DNA of 64,000 nucleotides from Puccinellia tenuiflora (GCA_012064385.1 QRDG01001992.1:434001-498000), one strand, 5' to 3'. Positions 1 to 12,104 are shown, numbered from the stretch's first letter. The notes: generated from the sequence alone by a model not told the origin. Numbers and translations are program-made.

Positions 1-3000
1 AAATAGCAGTGACGAGATGGGTGGAGTGTGGAGACACGTAGCAGTTTCATCTATGCAAAGCACAAAAATACTAGCTGGTACTAACAAGCACGAATAAATT
101 TTCATATTGTTTAACATGATTTGGGTTTGACTAACAATTTGGCAAGCTACTAGATAGGAAGTTCGAAGTGTCATCTGCTTTCACCTACTAACTTTATGCC
201 ATACATTACTTGAGATGACTATTTCTTGTCACGCTATTATGTTCCGTGTGAGAAAACGAGTGATCTACGAATATTTGATATATATTACTTCACTTATTCT
301 CCAGCTATAGAATAAACAGAACATAATGAAAATTGTAGCGTATGACATAAGATCAAGTGATGAAACATTGGCACCTACCTGACCAAGAATGCCACCAAGG
401 ATTGCACATACAGGAGGATGTTCCTTCTTTCCAGCTGACAGAAGCCGTTCCAGAAGAGCCGTAGGAATTTGAGACTCATTTAAAGACTGCAATTACAATA
501 ACATGTAAAATACCTGAAGGAACACGGCCCAAAGTACAATAAACGAAAATCACTGTACCATTCTATCACACATGTCCTTCCTCCGAGCCAAAACTGCAGG
601 TAGATCAGAAAGGGATGTCTCACCGGGGTCACGCCCTTCAGATAATTCATAACTTTCCAAGACTGCAAAAACAACATATTTATGATTGTTAAGAAACAAA
701 GACAGGAAAAATAAGAATATGTAACAATCAAAAGGGTTCTAGATGGCAGATCAACAGACATGCAAAATATTCTATGTCTGCAAAATATCAGAAAACCAGC
801 TGACATATGGGATGTTATATTCTATGTCTGCAAAATATCAAGAGCAAGCTCATTTGCTTTGTGCGATATGAAAAAGAAAATACTTAGTGAAACAGCGATT
901 GAATTTGACCTGATCCAATAAATATTTGTCCTTTCCCTACGTCACAATGACACTGATCTCAAATTTTTACAGGGATATAGAGAACATGCCCACCGCCTAC
1001 ATCTGTGAATGTTTATTTATACTGAAACTTCAATGCTTCAATTTTATGAGATTTCACCATATTCATGTTTTCCCTAGTTATTTGCCCAGGAAAAAATGTC
1101 AAAAAAGTTAACAAAACGCCCCTTGGCCACTATTGGACAAGATAAGCCTTGAAACACTTATGACCTTGTGTCATTACCTCTCATGGCGAAATGCAGTTTA
1201 CTTGTTTTTTTGGGCAGACTCTTCCAGGGCACATCAATAGCTTCCTGTATAAAAAGCAAACCAGATGTATATGCAGTCAATACCATTTAAATTGCAATAT
1301 TTGTCACAGGTGTAATATTGCAGGTTATAGCGGTGTACGATTGCAGTCATCGGAATTGAAACTGTCATATTTGCCGATTGAAGCATCCAAAAGGGTGTGA
1401 TATCAGATTCTGAAAGTAAATCATAGGCGGCATTCTAGTAATAGTGCATTATTCAACTTAAGGAGAGTAGTAACATAGCATCATCATTATAATAACAGAC
1501 TGAACCAGTTTTTCTTTTTGGCAAATGACTAAACCAGTATTTACGTGGTGACAAACACATAATCAGAACAAGATAATGTTAACAAGCATGAATTAGTAAT
1601 GTCAGTTGGAGAATTGTGTTGCATAGAAACCAACAACTTAAGGAAGTACAGAGGCAATACAAAAAGAAAAAAGCCAAAGCTACCTCTAAAAAATGCAAAG
1701 CCACATCTTGAACTAAGAGGGGGAAAGAAATGCAAGAACAGCATTTATTTGCTCTTTCCTCTCCCAAAAAACTAACATTATCGCTATGAAATATCAGCAA
1801 GTTCTATCCAATTGTGCAACGTGAAACTTGTTTCAGCTGCATACTAAATACTCCCCAGACACATGCTAGAACAGAATCACCAACTTGAGGAATGCACAAC
1901 AAGAGCATATGGGTACTGAAAAGAGTTCATCTCAATAAAGATCGACCTACACAAAATCAAATGAACTTCCATACCTGCAGACTTGGATATGTCAACTCCT
2001 GCTGTTTAGGATCTCCTCCGGGCTTCTTCTGAAAAAATTGAACATGCAATTTGAAGGTAAATTTTAAGAATAAACTTTAGCAAAAACAAATGCCCCACTA
2101 ATGATCGTTATTTGCAAAGCATAAGAGATTTAATCACCATATTTTAAGAATAAACTTTAGCAAAAACAAATGCCCCACTAATAATCGTTATTTGCAAAGC
2201 ATAAGAGATTTAATCACCATGGGGCATGGACCATGGTGATTGACTCAAAAGTGGTATGTATAAAACTGATACTGGTCCCAGCTTCGGAAATGTGTACTGT
2301 GCAACATTTTAAGCACTATAACGTGGGAATTTTTGTTTATCATCCATTTTAAGAATTAGCACATGACATGAGACTTGAAGACAGCCAATGAGATCACAAG
2401 AATATTTCGTTTTTACATGCTGGCAAATTGATTGGCTGCAAAAATGTGACAACCAATTTGAAGTCAAACATGCCACTGCAGAATGTACCCACCCTTATTT
2501 CTAATCTTGAAAATTAAAGTAGGCATGGCCCAAGATAACTTCACTGACATCCTAGAGTTCTAAACTTCAAAACCATGCAGACCAGCTGAATGCCCATGCA
2601 TTGCTACCGATGGCAGATGAACCTTTTATTGGTGTGAAGATAAGGAACAAAATGCGATTAAAAAAATTATGAACTACAGAGCAGATAAGAAAAAAAATCA
2701 ACATTGAAGCATATAAGGGGCAACAACTATTATGGACTGAACATAGATAAATTGCAGGCATTTGTGCAGGCATGCTTGTAAGGGGATGTCATACTTGTTT
2801 TGCCTACTGAACAATGCAAGTAATACAACGGTTAATTGATGGATCTACAGAATATATGTCACATGTCCTTACGTGGTACATACCTGAACATAGCTATGTT
2901 TCTGCAAATCAACAAATATTTCACCACAAGAATCTTTGCACTCTATAGAGTAGAATGCAATATGCTTGTTTCTCTTCCGGCAGTTGTCATTGATAAACAG

Positions 3001-4890
3001 CTAAAAACATAACAGAGATGCAAAAACAGTGAGAATAAGAAACAGAACAAGTGAACTTGCTCTAGAAATTCAGATTCCAAAAGTCACTAAAGGTTGTGAA
3101 AATACTACTTCAGTGAAGGATCTGCACCTTTGTTTTAAGAGACACGCAGCTAACTACAATAATGTCGAACCTGTCAATGAATTCCCCATCAAGTAGTGAT
3201 GGATCACCTGGATGAAATAACACAATAGTTAGAACCTAAATAACCAATAATGTAGGGAATCTCACATTTTTATTGCCAAGGGTTTGAAAACTCTCTTAGA
3301 GAACATAATATTTAGTTCAACAGTATAATACTATAACAACTGCTTGTTCCCAGAATTAAATGATCTTTCTTGCACGAACTTCTGCAATTATAGCAGCATT
3401 ATGAGTGAAAAAACGAACTGAACACTCCTGCCAGTAATTTTGGAAGAAACCATCACGGAGTAGGGATAACAAACAAGTCGAGAATACAAGACATAATGAC
3501 TTTATACAGTATATAGTTCTCCAATCCAACATTCTAACTAATAAAAACTGCACCAAACTATACACCTCACCTTTTGCAACATCAACTCGGACCATTGGAT
3601 TGAAATCTTTTAAGGACTGGCAGCAAACGTCAGCACGTGATCTACCACCATACATACTCTCGTCATGTGGAATTAGAAAGTTTGCACTGAGATCATCCTC
3701 CGTGACCAAGTGATCATCCATCAAGGATAAACTGCCAACTCCTGCTAGAACAATATTCTTGCAGAACTGCAGAGTAGGGGAGAAATGACTTTAGTATACT
3801 TGGAAAACCAGTGCAGTTTGACAGGATGAACAATGAGTTCAAATTTAGTTCTTTATATCTTAGCAAAGAAAAAGAATAGCTCTTAGTCTGACCACAAAGG
3901 GAACCATCACATAGATTAAAGAAACTATAAATGACTGAGTCGTACTGCATTCACTTCAGCAATACAACATAATGAACATTAGTCCAACAGGCAAATACTG
4001 GTCGTCTTTCATTACAATGCCAGAGTTAAGAAGGAAATGGTCAATATTGCAGGCAATGGATAGTAGCAGTGAACAAGTTAAGCAAGTATTTACAAACCAG
4101 AAGCAATAATTAACATGGGCACGCGGGCTCTAAAGAATAAGAATACCATTAGGGATGTTAAATGGCGCCATTTAATACCCATTTAACTATTTAAGCCCAC
4201 TTATTGGTTAAGCAAGCCAAAAAAGATTTTTTTTTCCTGAAAAAATGACCTACGGACCTAAATAAACGGGAATTGCGGCATATACGCGCCGTTTACATCC
4301 CTAAATACCATGACAGTTGAACCCTAATTCTAACGTTAGCTTAATCAATAGGAGACCATCACAGATAAGATGCAGTATACCCACCTCAATAGTAGTACCA
4401 TTGACGCCGCACACAAGCACATGCGCTTTACTTAGCCTGTTCCAAGCAACACAGATATAAACAGTCAGCCACCTAATAGCAGACGAATGCCCACCGAAAA
4501 AAAAAATGCTACAGAAGGAAACAAAAACCCGTAGAGAGACAGAAATTGCTAAAAACAAAAATAAAACATGGGCAAAAACAAAGTCCAAAATTGTACCGGA
4601 AGCTTCAAACTTGGATCACATAATCAGGGGAAATCCATGGTAATAACAATAAGGAAAAGTGTGCAGAAGGATGAATCTTTGTTTCGAAATCGCAAGAAAG
4701 ACCAAACAGCGCGCGCGCGCTAATACAACAGAACAAAAAGAAAGATGCAGTACAAGAAAGAACGAAAGAAGCAGGAGCTTGGGGGGGCGCACCTCTTCTG
4801 GGCATCAACGCCCCAGACGCGGATCTGTCGGTCATAGAGGGCCGTCTCCTGCGCGGTGAGCTCCTCCTCCGCACCGCCGCCGCCGCCCAT
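1..4890 (-). CDS. SAE1: SUMO-activating enzyme subunit 1 (E1 small subunit), 3' end off window
   Basis: SAE1 (AOS1) pairs with SAE2 to adenylate SUMO and pass it to the E1 cysteine and then to the E2. It acts mainly in the nucleus. Nine GT-AG exons are visible on the minus strand: 4793-4890, 4385-4436, 3571-3766, 3128-3207, 2884-3000, 1975-2028, 1178-1244, 559-662 and 379-486. Together they give 292 codons in one frame. The start at 4888-4890 precedes a Gly-rich leader and the family signature TALYDRQIRVWG. The ThiF/UBA-like fold follows, with VLVCGVNGTTIE, an IVLAGVGSLSLMDD strand and the SANFLIPHDE segment. The last visible exon ends in GGILGQ, and the usual EVIK... C-terminus of about 30 residues is not found, so that exon lies left of base 1. 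Introns carry an hAT MITE and an 80-bp tandem duplication. Family identity is near certain; the exact N-terminus is inferred. Confidence 0.95.
2061..2220. repeat. 80-bp tandem duplication in SAE1 intron 5
   Basis: Bases 2061-2140 are repeated at 2141-2220 with a single visible substitution (atgatcg against ataatcg). The duplication lies wholly inside the intron between exons 5 and 6 of SAE1, so it does not change the protein. The near identity suggests a recent event. Confidence 0.93.
4150..4303. mobile_element. hAT-type MITE in SAE1 intron 2
   Basis: The 154-bp element has terminal inverted repeats TAGGGATGTTAAA (left) and TAGGGATGTAAAC (right, reverse complement). It is flanked by a perfect 8-bp duplication, AATACCAT, at 4142-4149 and 4304-4311. 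An 8-bp duplication is the hAT hallmark. No coding capacity is seen. It sits in the intron between exons 2 and 3 of SAE1. Confidence 0.9.
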
Positions 4891-5997
4891 CGCACGGAAC
4901 GCCCGGATCCGGAGCCTGAGACGCGGAACCGGTTTAGCAGAGGAAAAAGGGGACAAGCCGCAAGGGTTCGGAACAGAGAAAACGACGACTGAGTTCTTTT
5001 TTCTCGCTTCCCCCCACTTGTCCTTATCAGGTCCTACGGGTGAAAGGACGGCCGTCCATCCTCTAGATCAACGGTCTAAATTTGGGGTCAGGCAATTCAC
5101 CCAAACCAAACCAGTAGTAGATGATCCATCCAAGCCCTCGTTTATAACGTTCAAAAAAAAAGCCCTCGTTTATAGTTTGGAAACATCAAAGCAATGATGA
5201 CATGATACCGTGGATTCATCGTCTCAGAAAGGAAATTGGACATTACATTTGGAGGCTTTTTGTGGGACAGAGAATTAACATACTTGGATTCATTCACATA
5301 CATACCTACGGAAGAAGCTTATGAGATTGGCCACGTACTTGGACAGATCCATGATGCAACTAGGGTTGGAGGGAGAAGGAAGAGTCGCTCATGGCAAAAC
5401 GCGGTGGGTATCTATCCTGGTGAAGCTACCCACCCGGACTCTATATATGCTACTGAATTCGCTCTCTTTTCTTTCAGAATGAGAGAGGAATAATGCAGGC
5501 ACTTAAAGTGTGCCCGCCCCTTCATGTTCCCCGGGCAATTTGGTGAGTGCTCGCGGAAATCAAAAGACGGGCTGAGGCTTCCGAGCCGTTGCTCCATCCC
5601 TGCCACGTCATCTAGAGTCTAGACGAGCAACACTACCTTTCTTACCGTCGTCAGATACAAGCTCCGCCTCACGGTCGCCTTCCGCCGCCGTTCTGCCCGT
5701 CGACTACCTTGGGTTAGGGGGCTGCTGGAGGGGAGGGACGGCCGAGGGAGGTGGAGGTGGAGGTGGAGGAGGGCCAGGGAAGAAGAGGAGTACCTGCGCC
5801 GCCGCCGCCAGGTGAGTGTGAGCAGCTAGTCACGCCCGATTCTCCTCCAGTCAGTTGCAAAGAGATTTTACTGGGCTAGCACGCGCAAGCACGAGCAAGG
5901 CTGCCAATCTCAATGGCTTCAGGTTTCAGCCGATTAGCCTATCATGCACCCAACAATATGCGGCCCATGACCATCGTGAACCAGGAGAAATTAGAAA
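4891..5997. other. SAE1 upstream region with an orphan 5'-exon-like block
   Basis: This is the 5' flank of SAE1. A GC-rich block at about 5630-5811, pyrimidine- and (GGT/GGA)n-rich, ends in CCAG followed by GTGAGT at 5812. It therefore looks like the noncoding first exon of a plus-strand gene that diverges from SAE1. No downstream coding exon was recognised, because the transposon cluster begins at 5998. An 85-codon open frame at 5236-5493 has no recognisable motif and is not called as a gene. Confidence 0.4.
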
Positions 5998-6938
5998 GAG
6001 AAAAGTCCATTCCAAACCTTGAATTTATAGCGGTTAGCTAAATCGAACCCCAAATTTTGAATCCCGGTCGTTGGCACCCTGAACTATCAAATCCCGGTCT
6101 AAATCAAACCCTAGATCCGTTTTTGATAAAAGAAAAATCTCTACTCTCACTAACAAGGCGGGTCAATGCGTGCTGTTGACAATGCGTGCTACTGGGGTCG
6201 CGTCGCTTGCGTTTCAAGTGTCGTGGAGCGCACTGCCGCAGCCTTCGCGCGTCGTACCGTCGCCTGCTTCATCAGATACTGCTCTGGAGGCTACGTATCC
6301 GATCTCGTGCTCCCGCCGCTAAACACATCACAGGCCGTCGAGCTCGACTGCGTCGCCGTAGACTGCCCAAAACTTCGTCGGCAGTCGAGGCATGCCTTCC
6401 GGAGTTCATCCCACGGTGGCGTACCCATATATAGTTCAAATCCAAGCCTTCATCATCCCCCGCCATGGCCGTGCAGCACGGCCGGCACTACCCCGACTTC
6501 ATCGTGCTTGCTAAGCTGTTGTGTGTGCTTGCTTCTGCCGCTAGCTAGCTAGCTAGCCTAGTTGCAGCAAGTATACTACATGCTGTTGTGTGCAAGCTGA
6601 TGTACGTGTGCTAGCCACTTGCCCATAATGTGTGTACTAATTTTAGGTGGCCGTGTGGCGCATGAGAGAGGTGAGACGCGAGCGAGCAGAAGGGGATCGA
6701 TTCGGATAGAGAGAAAATAGGAAGACCTGAAAAGAAGATTCTTACAAATAGGGTTCACTTGTCAGTGAGAGTGTCTATAATCCCGGCCGGGGTTGTCGTT
6801 TTTTTGATGCACCAAACATGTTCAGGGTTTAATTTAGACTGGGATTTGATAGTTCAGGGTACCAACGACCGGGATTCAAAGTTTGAGGTTCGATTTAGCT
6901 AACCCCTACAAGTTTAAGGTTTGAAATGGACTTTTTCC
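5998..6938. mobile_element. Non-autonomous Mutator-like element (MULE), possible Pack-MULE
   Basis: The 941-bp element has long terminal inverted repeats of about 115 bp. The left end reads GAGAAAAGTCCATTCCAAACC and the right end, reverse complemented, GGAAAAAGTCCATTTCAAACC. It is bounded by a perfect 9-bp duplication, AATTAGAAA, at 5989-5997 and 6939-6947, which is diagnostic for Mutator. No transposase is seen. The interior (about 6160-6560) is GC-rich with overlapping open frames on both strands, one of 128 codons, so it may hold a captured host fragment whose source I cannot name. Confidence 0.9.
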
Positions 6939-6947
6939 AATTAGAAA

Positions 6948-7339
6948 TGGAGTCCGAGCTACACATCGCTCTCTTTTTCAAAGGAATAAAAAAGGTAGTA
7001 TATTTTATGTTTTAAACAATTTCGAAACAAAAAATTTAGGTATAGATAATGTCGAGAGCTACAGAGGTGCAAAATCTCAATGGAGAACTTGTATTATTTC
7101 AGGATACACAAAAATGACAAATCAGACATAATTTCAAGTTTTTTAAAATGTGTATTATTCACGGATCCAGATTTATATATTTGTTATTTTGTACAGCCTA
7201 ACATATAACAAATTTTATATTGATATTTTGCACGGTAGGAGGTCTCGATATTATCTATACGTAGGAATCTTCTTTTTTGGAAAATTTAAGTATCATTTTT
7301 AAGTTTTCAAAAATCGAAATTTGTGGAGCTCGGCCTCCA
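6948..7339. mobile_element. Fold-back MITE with imperfect long inverted repeats
   Basis: The ends read TGGAGTCCGAGCTACAC and, reverse complemented from the right, TGGAGGCCGAGCTCCAC. Pairing continues inward: GTATAGATAATGTCGAG matches GTATAGATAATATCGAG from the other arm. The roughly 392-bp AT-rich interior has no coding potential. The left end abuts the MULE target duplication exactly. I could not verify a target duplication for this element. Confidence 0.65.
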
Positions 7340-7417
7340 AAACACCATACTCCGCGAACCATCCCCTTTATCATTTGAACCATCATCCCTATATATTTCC
7401 TTTCTCTTCCTAGTGAA

Positions 7418-7782
7418 CTAGAAGTATACCCTACGCATTGCAGCGGGAATCCCTTTAGAAACTATATTGCTTAAATAAAAGAGTATAAAAAGTATGATCC
7501 ATTAAACTTTCTAAAGAAATATGCAAAATTCAATTTACATAGTCGAGGTACTAAATTTATTCAACACGGAATATGTGTGTATTAAAAATTATTAGTCTTG
7601 ACAGTAAAATGATTAAAAGAAGGATTATATGGAGTTTGGATGTAGAAATTAATAAATATATTTGTGGATATGACATGGAAAATTGATTGGCTAAGAGAAT
7701 GGATGATGTGGATCACCTACATGTTGAGATAGAAAAATCATAAATGCATCTTAGTGAGTCTTTCACTTATAAGAGATATAGA
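7418..7782 (-). mobile_element. Short non-autonomous Helitron
   Basis: On the minus strand the 365-bp element starts TCTATATCTCTTATAAG just after an A (7783). It ends with a GC hairpin (CCCGCTGCAATGCGTAGGG) about ten bases before a terminal CTAG at 7418, followed by T. The TC...CTAG ends, 3' hairpin and A|T target are the Helitron hallmarks. The sequence is closely related along its length to the element at 29272-29638. No Rep/helicase is present. Confidence 0.85.
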
Positions 7783-8841
7783 TTTGGAGGAATTCCCGCC
7801 AAGCTCCACCGACCGGGGGCGTTACTGCCATGTTTTCTATTTTAGAAAATCCACTTCTGGAAAATATTCTCGGAATTGCGCCAAAATCTATAGAGATTTT
7901 TTATTTGCCACGACGAAGTTGGAGACCAAAGAGCGACCTGGGGGGCCACCCAAGGGCCAGGGGCGACCCCTGGACGTGACCCCGCCTGGACCTGCGGCTA
8001 GGGCCCGCCCCTGCCCTCTGGGCACCGCCTCGGCCCCCCTCAACACTTATAAATTCACAATAAACCTAATTTCATCGAGGCGACGATTATTTTCCAGAAA
8101 CTCCTTCTCGAAGCCGCCGCCACCTCGAAACCTAATTCGGGGAGATTCTGAAGCTGTTCCCGGCACGCTGCCGGAGGGGAGATCGATCCCGGGGGCTCTT
8201 CATCACCATGCCTTCCGTCGGGATGATGTGTGAGTAGTTCCACCTTGGACTAATGGTCCATGGCAGTAGCTAGATGGTTGTCTCTCTCCCTTGTGCTGAT
8301 CTTGTGAGCTGCCCTACATGATCAAGATCGACTATTTGTAATGATATATGATGTGTTTGTTGGGATTCAATGGATTATGAAGTTATGATCAGATTGTGCA
8401 TGCTTCTTATATGTTAATTTATGTTCTTCCATGCTCTCCGATGTGTGTAGTTGCTTTGGCCAAGTGATTGCTTATATCTCCAAGAGAGAGTATTTATGCT
8501 AGATAGTTGGTTCATGCCCCCTCTTGTGCTTGGGCATGAGTGACAGAAACGTCTAAGGACGAGAGTGTGTTGTTGCGACTAAGGGTAAACCAACGGTGTT
8601 TATGTATTTATGATTATGAATATTGCTTACATCATATGCTTTACTTAATGCAAATGTTTGTTGCTTGCAATTTAATACCGATGGGAGACATGCTGGATAG
8701 CGATCCCTATGTGGACTTTTTAGACAAAGATGCAGTTGGATGACGATCTTTGTTCCTTGTTGTCATGCCTACATGAATATTACCATAAACACTTTGATAT
8801 AGCTAGATTAAGTTTGTGTCATAATCTTGTCAATTGCTCAA
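7783..8841 (+). repeat. Truncated LTR-like retroelement fragment
   Basis: GC-rich leader-like sequence (7900-8220) is followed by AT-rich sequence with the composition and landmarks of the Ty3 LTRs elsewhere in this window: a GGCCACCCA-rich stretch, a Gly/Pro-rich leader, and a GTGAGTAGTTCCACCTTGGACTA segment. The first part of the LTR is missing because the Helitron abuts it. The intact LTR starting at 8842 cuts off its far end. No gene is seen, and the open frame of 159 codons here is composition-driven. Confidence 0.55.
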
Positions 8842-10503
8842 TGATACGTCTCCGACGTATCTATAATTTTTTATGTTCCATGATTGATTATATATCAGTG
8901 CCACATGTTTTTATAATGTTTTATATCATTTTGGCATGATTTATGGAACTAACCTATTAACAAGATGCTGATGCATGTAAAATGCATACATGCACTTTGA
9001 CTTATAATATACATATTTCAATCATATTTGCATCATATAAGGGTTATATCATTGTTTTATAAGGATTTTGGGAAGATTTCACAGTTTTCCTATTTTTCTG
9101 GAATTAACCCTGCACTGGCAGAAAACCCTATTTTCTATATTTTGATGTTTCAGGGACCCAAACGACGTCCAAATGACCTAATATTTTGCGGGGATCATTT
9201 TTTTTGGAAGGAACGAAGCGTAGGAGCGAAGGAAGCGTACAAACGGAGACCCGAGGGCCGAAAGAGGTGGTCCGTGTGTGACCCCCCATCTTAGGCCTCG
9301 TGGCTCCGATGCCGTCCATTTTCGTCTCCGTGGCTTAGTCTTGACCTAAAACCGACTATAAAAATAGTCCCCCGACGGCTTTCGGAAGGAGGCGGCGGAG
9401 AAACAAAAAACCACGAAACAGGAGAAAGAAGGCTACCGCCGGAGAAGATCGGAGGGGGGAAACACCGCCGGAATCACCTCCGGAAGGCTCCTCCATCCCC
9501 CCTCCGGAGTCTCCATCAACACCACCGTTAGGACCAGCACTATCTCCATCACCATCTTCGTGATCCACTTCATCCCCCTCATAGTTTGAGATAGTTCGAA
9601 CCCTAGCTATTGTCTAAGTACTATTCTACATGTTTGTGAATTGCTACTTGTCATTGTTTTGTGGGGAGATTATATTTTCAGATTGTGGTGTATCACTTAT
9701 ACCATTAAATCATATCATGTCTTCGCGTTGTGAGTAGTTCTCTCATGTTCCTGGGGGCATAGGATGGATTGGCAATAATTTTCACTTAACTTGTGTTGAG
9801 TATTTGGTCAAGTTTTTATCTTTTATGATTGTCTTGATGTACAATGTATGAAGTGCACCATATATTGAGTAATGCATGAAGGTGCTATCACACTAGTGTG
9901 ATGGAAATGGTAGGACCTAGGAGGACACGTAAACCTTGGTCTAATACATGAAGTTACATTAAGAGGGGATTTATATCGGGGACCTTAGAGTGTAATGCTA
10001 TGGTGGGACTTTATGTCTTAATAATTCTTGTGCAGTCATTTACTTGGCCACATGATCCATCATAAGGGTTTAGTTTATTTATTTAACTACACCTAATTAT
10101 GGCTCCGTCCAAAGAAGATTAAAACTTGACAAAATGTTTACCTTGTTGTTCTAGAAATATTTATGCCATCAAATCCATGTAGCCCTTGGAAACGTTTTCC
10201 ACATATAAGAAACACACCACTCAAGCTTGTCCTCTTGCTGCATAGAGGATTGGGCTTTCTCTCTTTGAGAGCTTTCACTTGTCATATTTTATTTTCAGCT
10301 TTTTACTTTATTGCAAACTCTACACCAAAAACCCAAAAACACTTGCATCATTTAATCATTTTAGTTTGTATAGTGCATAGATAATAAAAGAAGTGACACT
10401 CTTATTTGAGAGGATAAATACTTATACCTTCTACTCCTCGTGGGATCGATACTAATACTTACACATCGAAGATTTCAACGATCCCCTATACTTGTGGGTA
10501 TCA
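8842..10503 (+). repeat. 5' LTR of an Athila-like Ty3/gypsy element
   Basis: The 1662-bp repeat begins TGATACGTCTCCGACGTATC and ends CTTGTGGGTATCA, so it has TG...CA borders. A CTATAAAAATAG box near 9356-9367 is the likely promoter. It is followed by a primer-binding site and a retroelement ORF, so it is a 5' LTR. No matching 3' LTR was found downstream on this strand, so the element is truncated on its right side. The first roughly 110 bp closely resemble the minus-strand LTR that begins at 61137. Confidence 0.88.
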
Positions 10504-10513
10504 AGACATTTTC

Positions 10514-10531
10514 TGGCGCCGTTGCTGGGGA
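10514..10531 (+). promoter_or_regulatory. Primer-binding site (tRNA-Asp type)
   Basis: TGGCGCCGTTGCTGGGGA lies ten bases after the LTR end. It matches, with one change, the tRNA-Asp-complementary site (TGGCGCCGTTGCCGGGGA) typical of Athila/Tat-clade Ty3 elements. It primes reverse transcription and fixes the element's orientation as plus. Confidence 0.88.
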
Positions 10532-10746
10532 GTGTAGCGATTAAGTTTTTATTCTTGTTTGCACTAGATATTTATTTTCAGTTCTGCATTTCTTTTTATT
10601 TGTTTTACATCTTGCAATCATCTAAGGTTGGGGAGGTTTTCCTCTTTAACTTGTTTGGTTGTGAGTTGTTCTTATATTTACTTTCAGTTTTGCATTTAGT
10701 TTAGTTTTATTTTCAGTTTTATATATCAAAACACAAAAAAAAAAAG

Positions 10747-12104
10747 ATGGAGAAACTTTCTGGAATGTCTATGCCTAATGGTTATGTTAAAAATATGGAA
10801 GCCAACTTTGAATATGAATCAACCGAAGAGGGAACAAGAATGCGTAAATTGCTTGAAGCTCTTCATAAAATGGCTATTCAGTTTTGTGAATTACATGATA
10901 TAACTTGTTGCAATAGAAGAGCTGTTAAACATTCCCACTATCAATGCAAGTATAATAGTGATCCTATAATTGCTTGTTATCGTGAAGATAAATTTTCATG
11001 CCCTGATATAGAACAAGTTGAGAAATATATTGCTTATGTTGGAGCCCATGAGATAGACTCTCTTATTGATAAATTTCTTACAACTAGTCATGAAGCTCGT
11101 GTAATGAAAGTACAAATTTCTATTATTCTCCAACTTTGCAAAAAAGAATTTAGTGACAATGTTTATGTTAAAGAAAGAATTCTTGCTTCCATGGAAAGTA
11201 CTAATATTTTGCAGGAAGAGGATGATGAAAACATAAGCTTGGAAGAGGAAGAATGTGAAGAGGAGATTGAAATGGATATGTTCCAACCTAAGCTTGGGGA
11301 AGAGGTGGATCTCCCAACTTCACCATCAACATTTGATAGTAGCACTCAAACTCAAAAATCTTTGTTATTTATGAGAACCCATGTTATGATAAGTGTCAAA
11401 CTGAAAATTCTATGGTCCTATATGATAACCCATGCTATTATGATGAAACTAATAATGCTCCTTTACTTTTTAATGATGCTACTAGTGAACTTATTGATGA
11501 TAATGAGGACTTTTGTTTAAATATGCTATATGATAATGCTTTAGATGATGGTCCTACGCTTATTGATAATTCTCAATGTTTAGAAGTTGTCACCAAATTA
11601 TGTGAGTATAAAAATGATATACTTGCTGCTTGTGACAACACTCTCACTTATGAGAGTCCTACTTTATTTTTGAATTCTCCTATTCACACCATGGAGGAGA
11701 AGCTTTTATATGTTGAAAAGTACATATGTGGGCTGAAATTATCTTGCACTAATAACCATTACACCCACAACAATAATGTTTATGATGTTTCTTGCAATTA
11801 TTTTGAGAGAGGAAAACATGCTAATATCTTACATGATAGTTTTAATAATCCTTTATATGTTCCTAAGTTTGCAAAGTTGCACCAATCTAATAGTTGTTTT
11901 ATCAAATTTGGTTCCACTACTTGTAACTATTATGAGAGGGGAAAACATGGTTCTAAACATTTCAATATTATTACGTTTCCTCTCTTTAAGTTCAAAGTCT
12001 TGAAATTGCTCTCGTTTTATCTTCCTATGCTACCTGCTTTGTGTTTCAATGATTTATCTTTTTACAAGATCCCAATGCATAGAAAGTGGGTTAGACTTAA
12101 ATGA
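10747..12104 (+). pseudogene. Frameshifted ORF of the Athila-like (Sabrina/WHAM-type) element
   Basis: Two overlapping open frames in different phases, 10747-11520 (257 codons) and 11412-12104 (230 codons), read as one acidic, Asn/Tyr/Cys-rich protein. The break lies between about 11345 and 11412. The later part has the repeated pattern CNYFERGKHAN / CNYYERGKHGS. I recall such ORFs in Triticeae Sabrina/WHAM-like elements, where their function is unknown. No zinc knuckle, protease, reverse transcriptase or integrase motif is seen. The element is therefore not autonomous as it stands. Confidence 0.7.

Noticed and set aside
5236..5493. 85-codon plus-strand frame upstream of SAE1
   Set aside because: No recognisable motif, no splice context and no known family. 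Reported only in the intergenic description.
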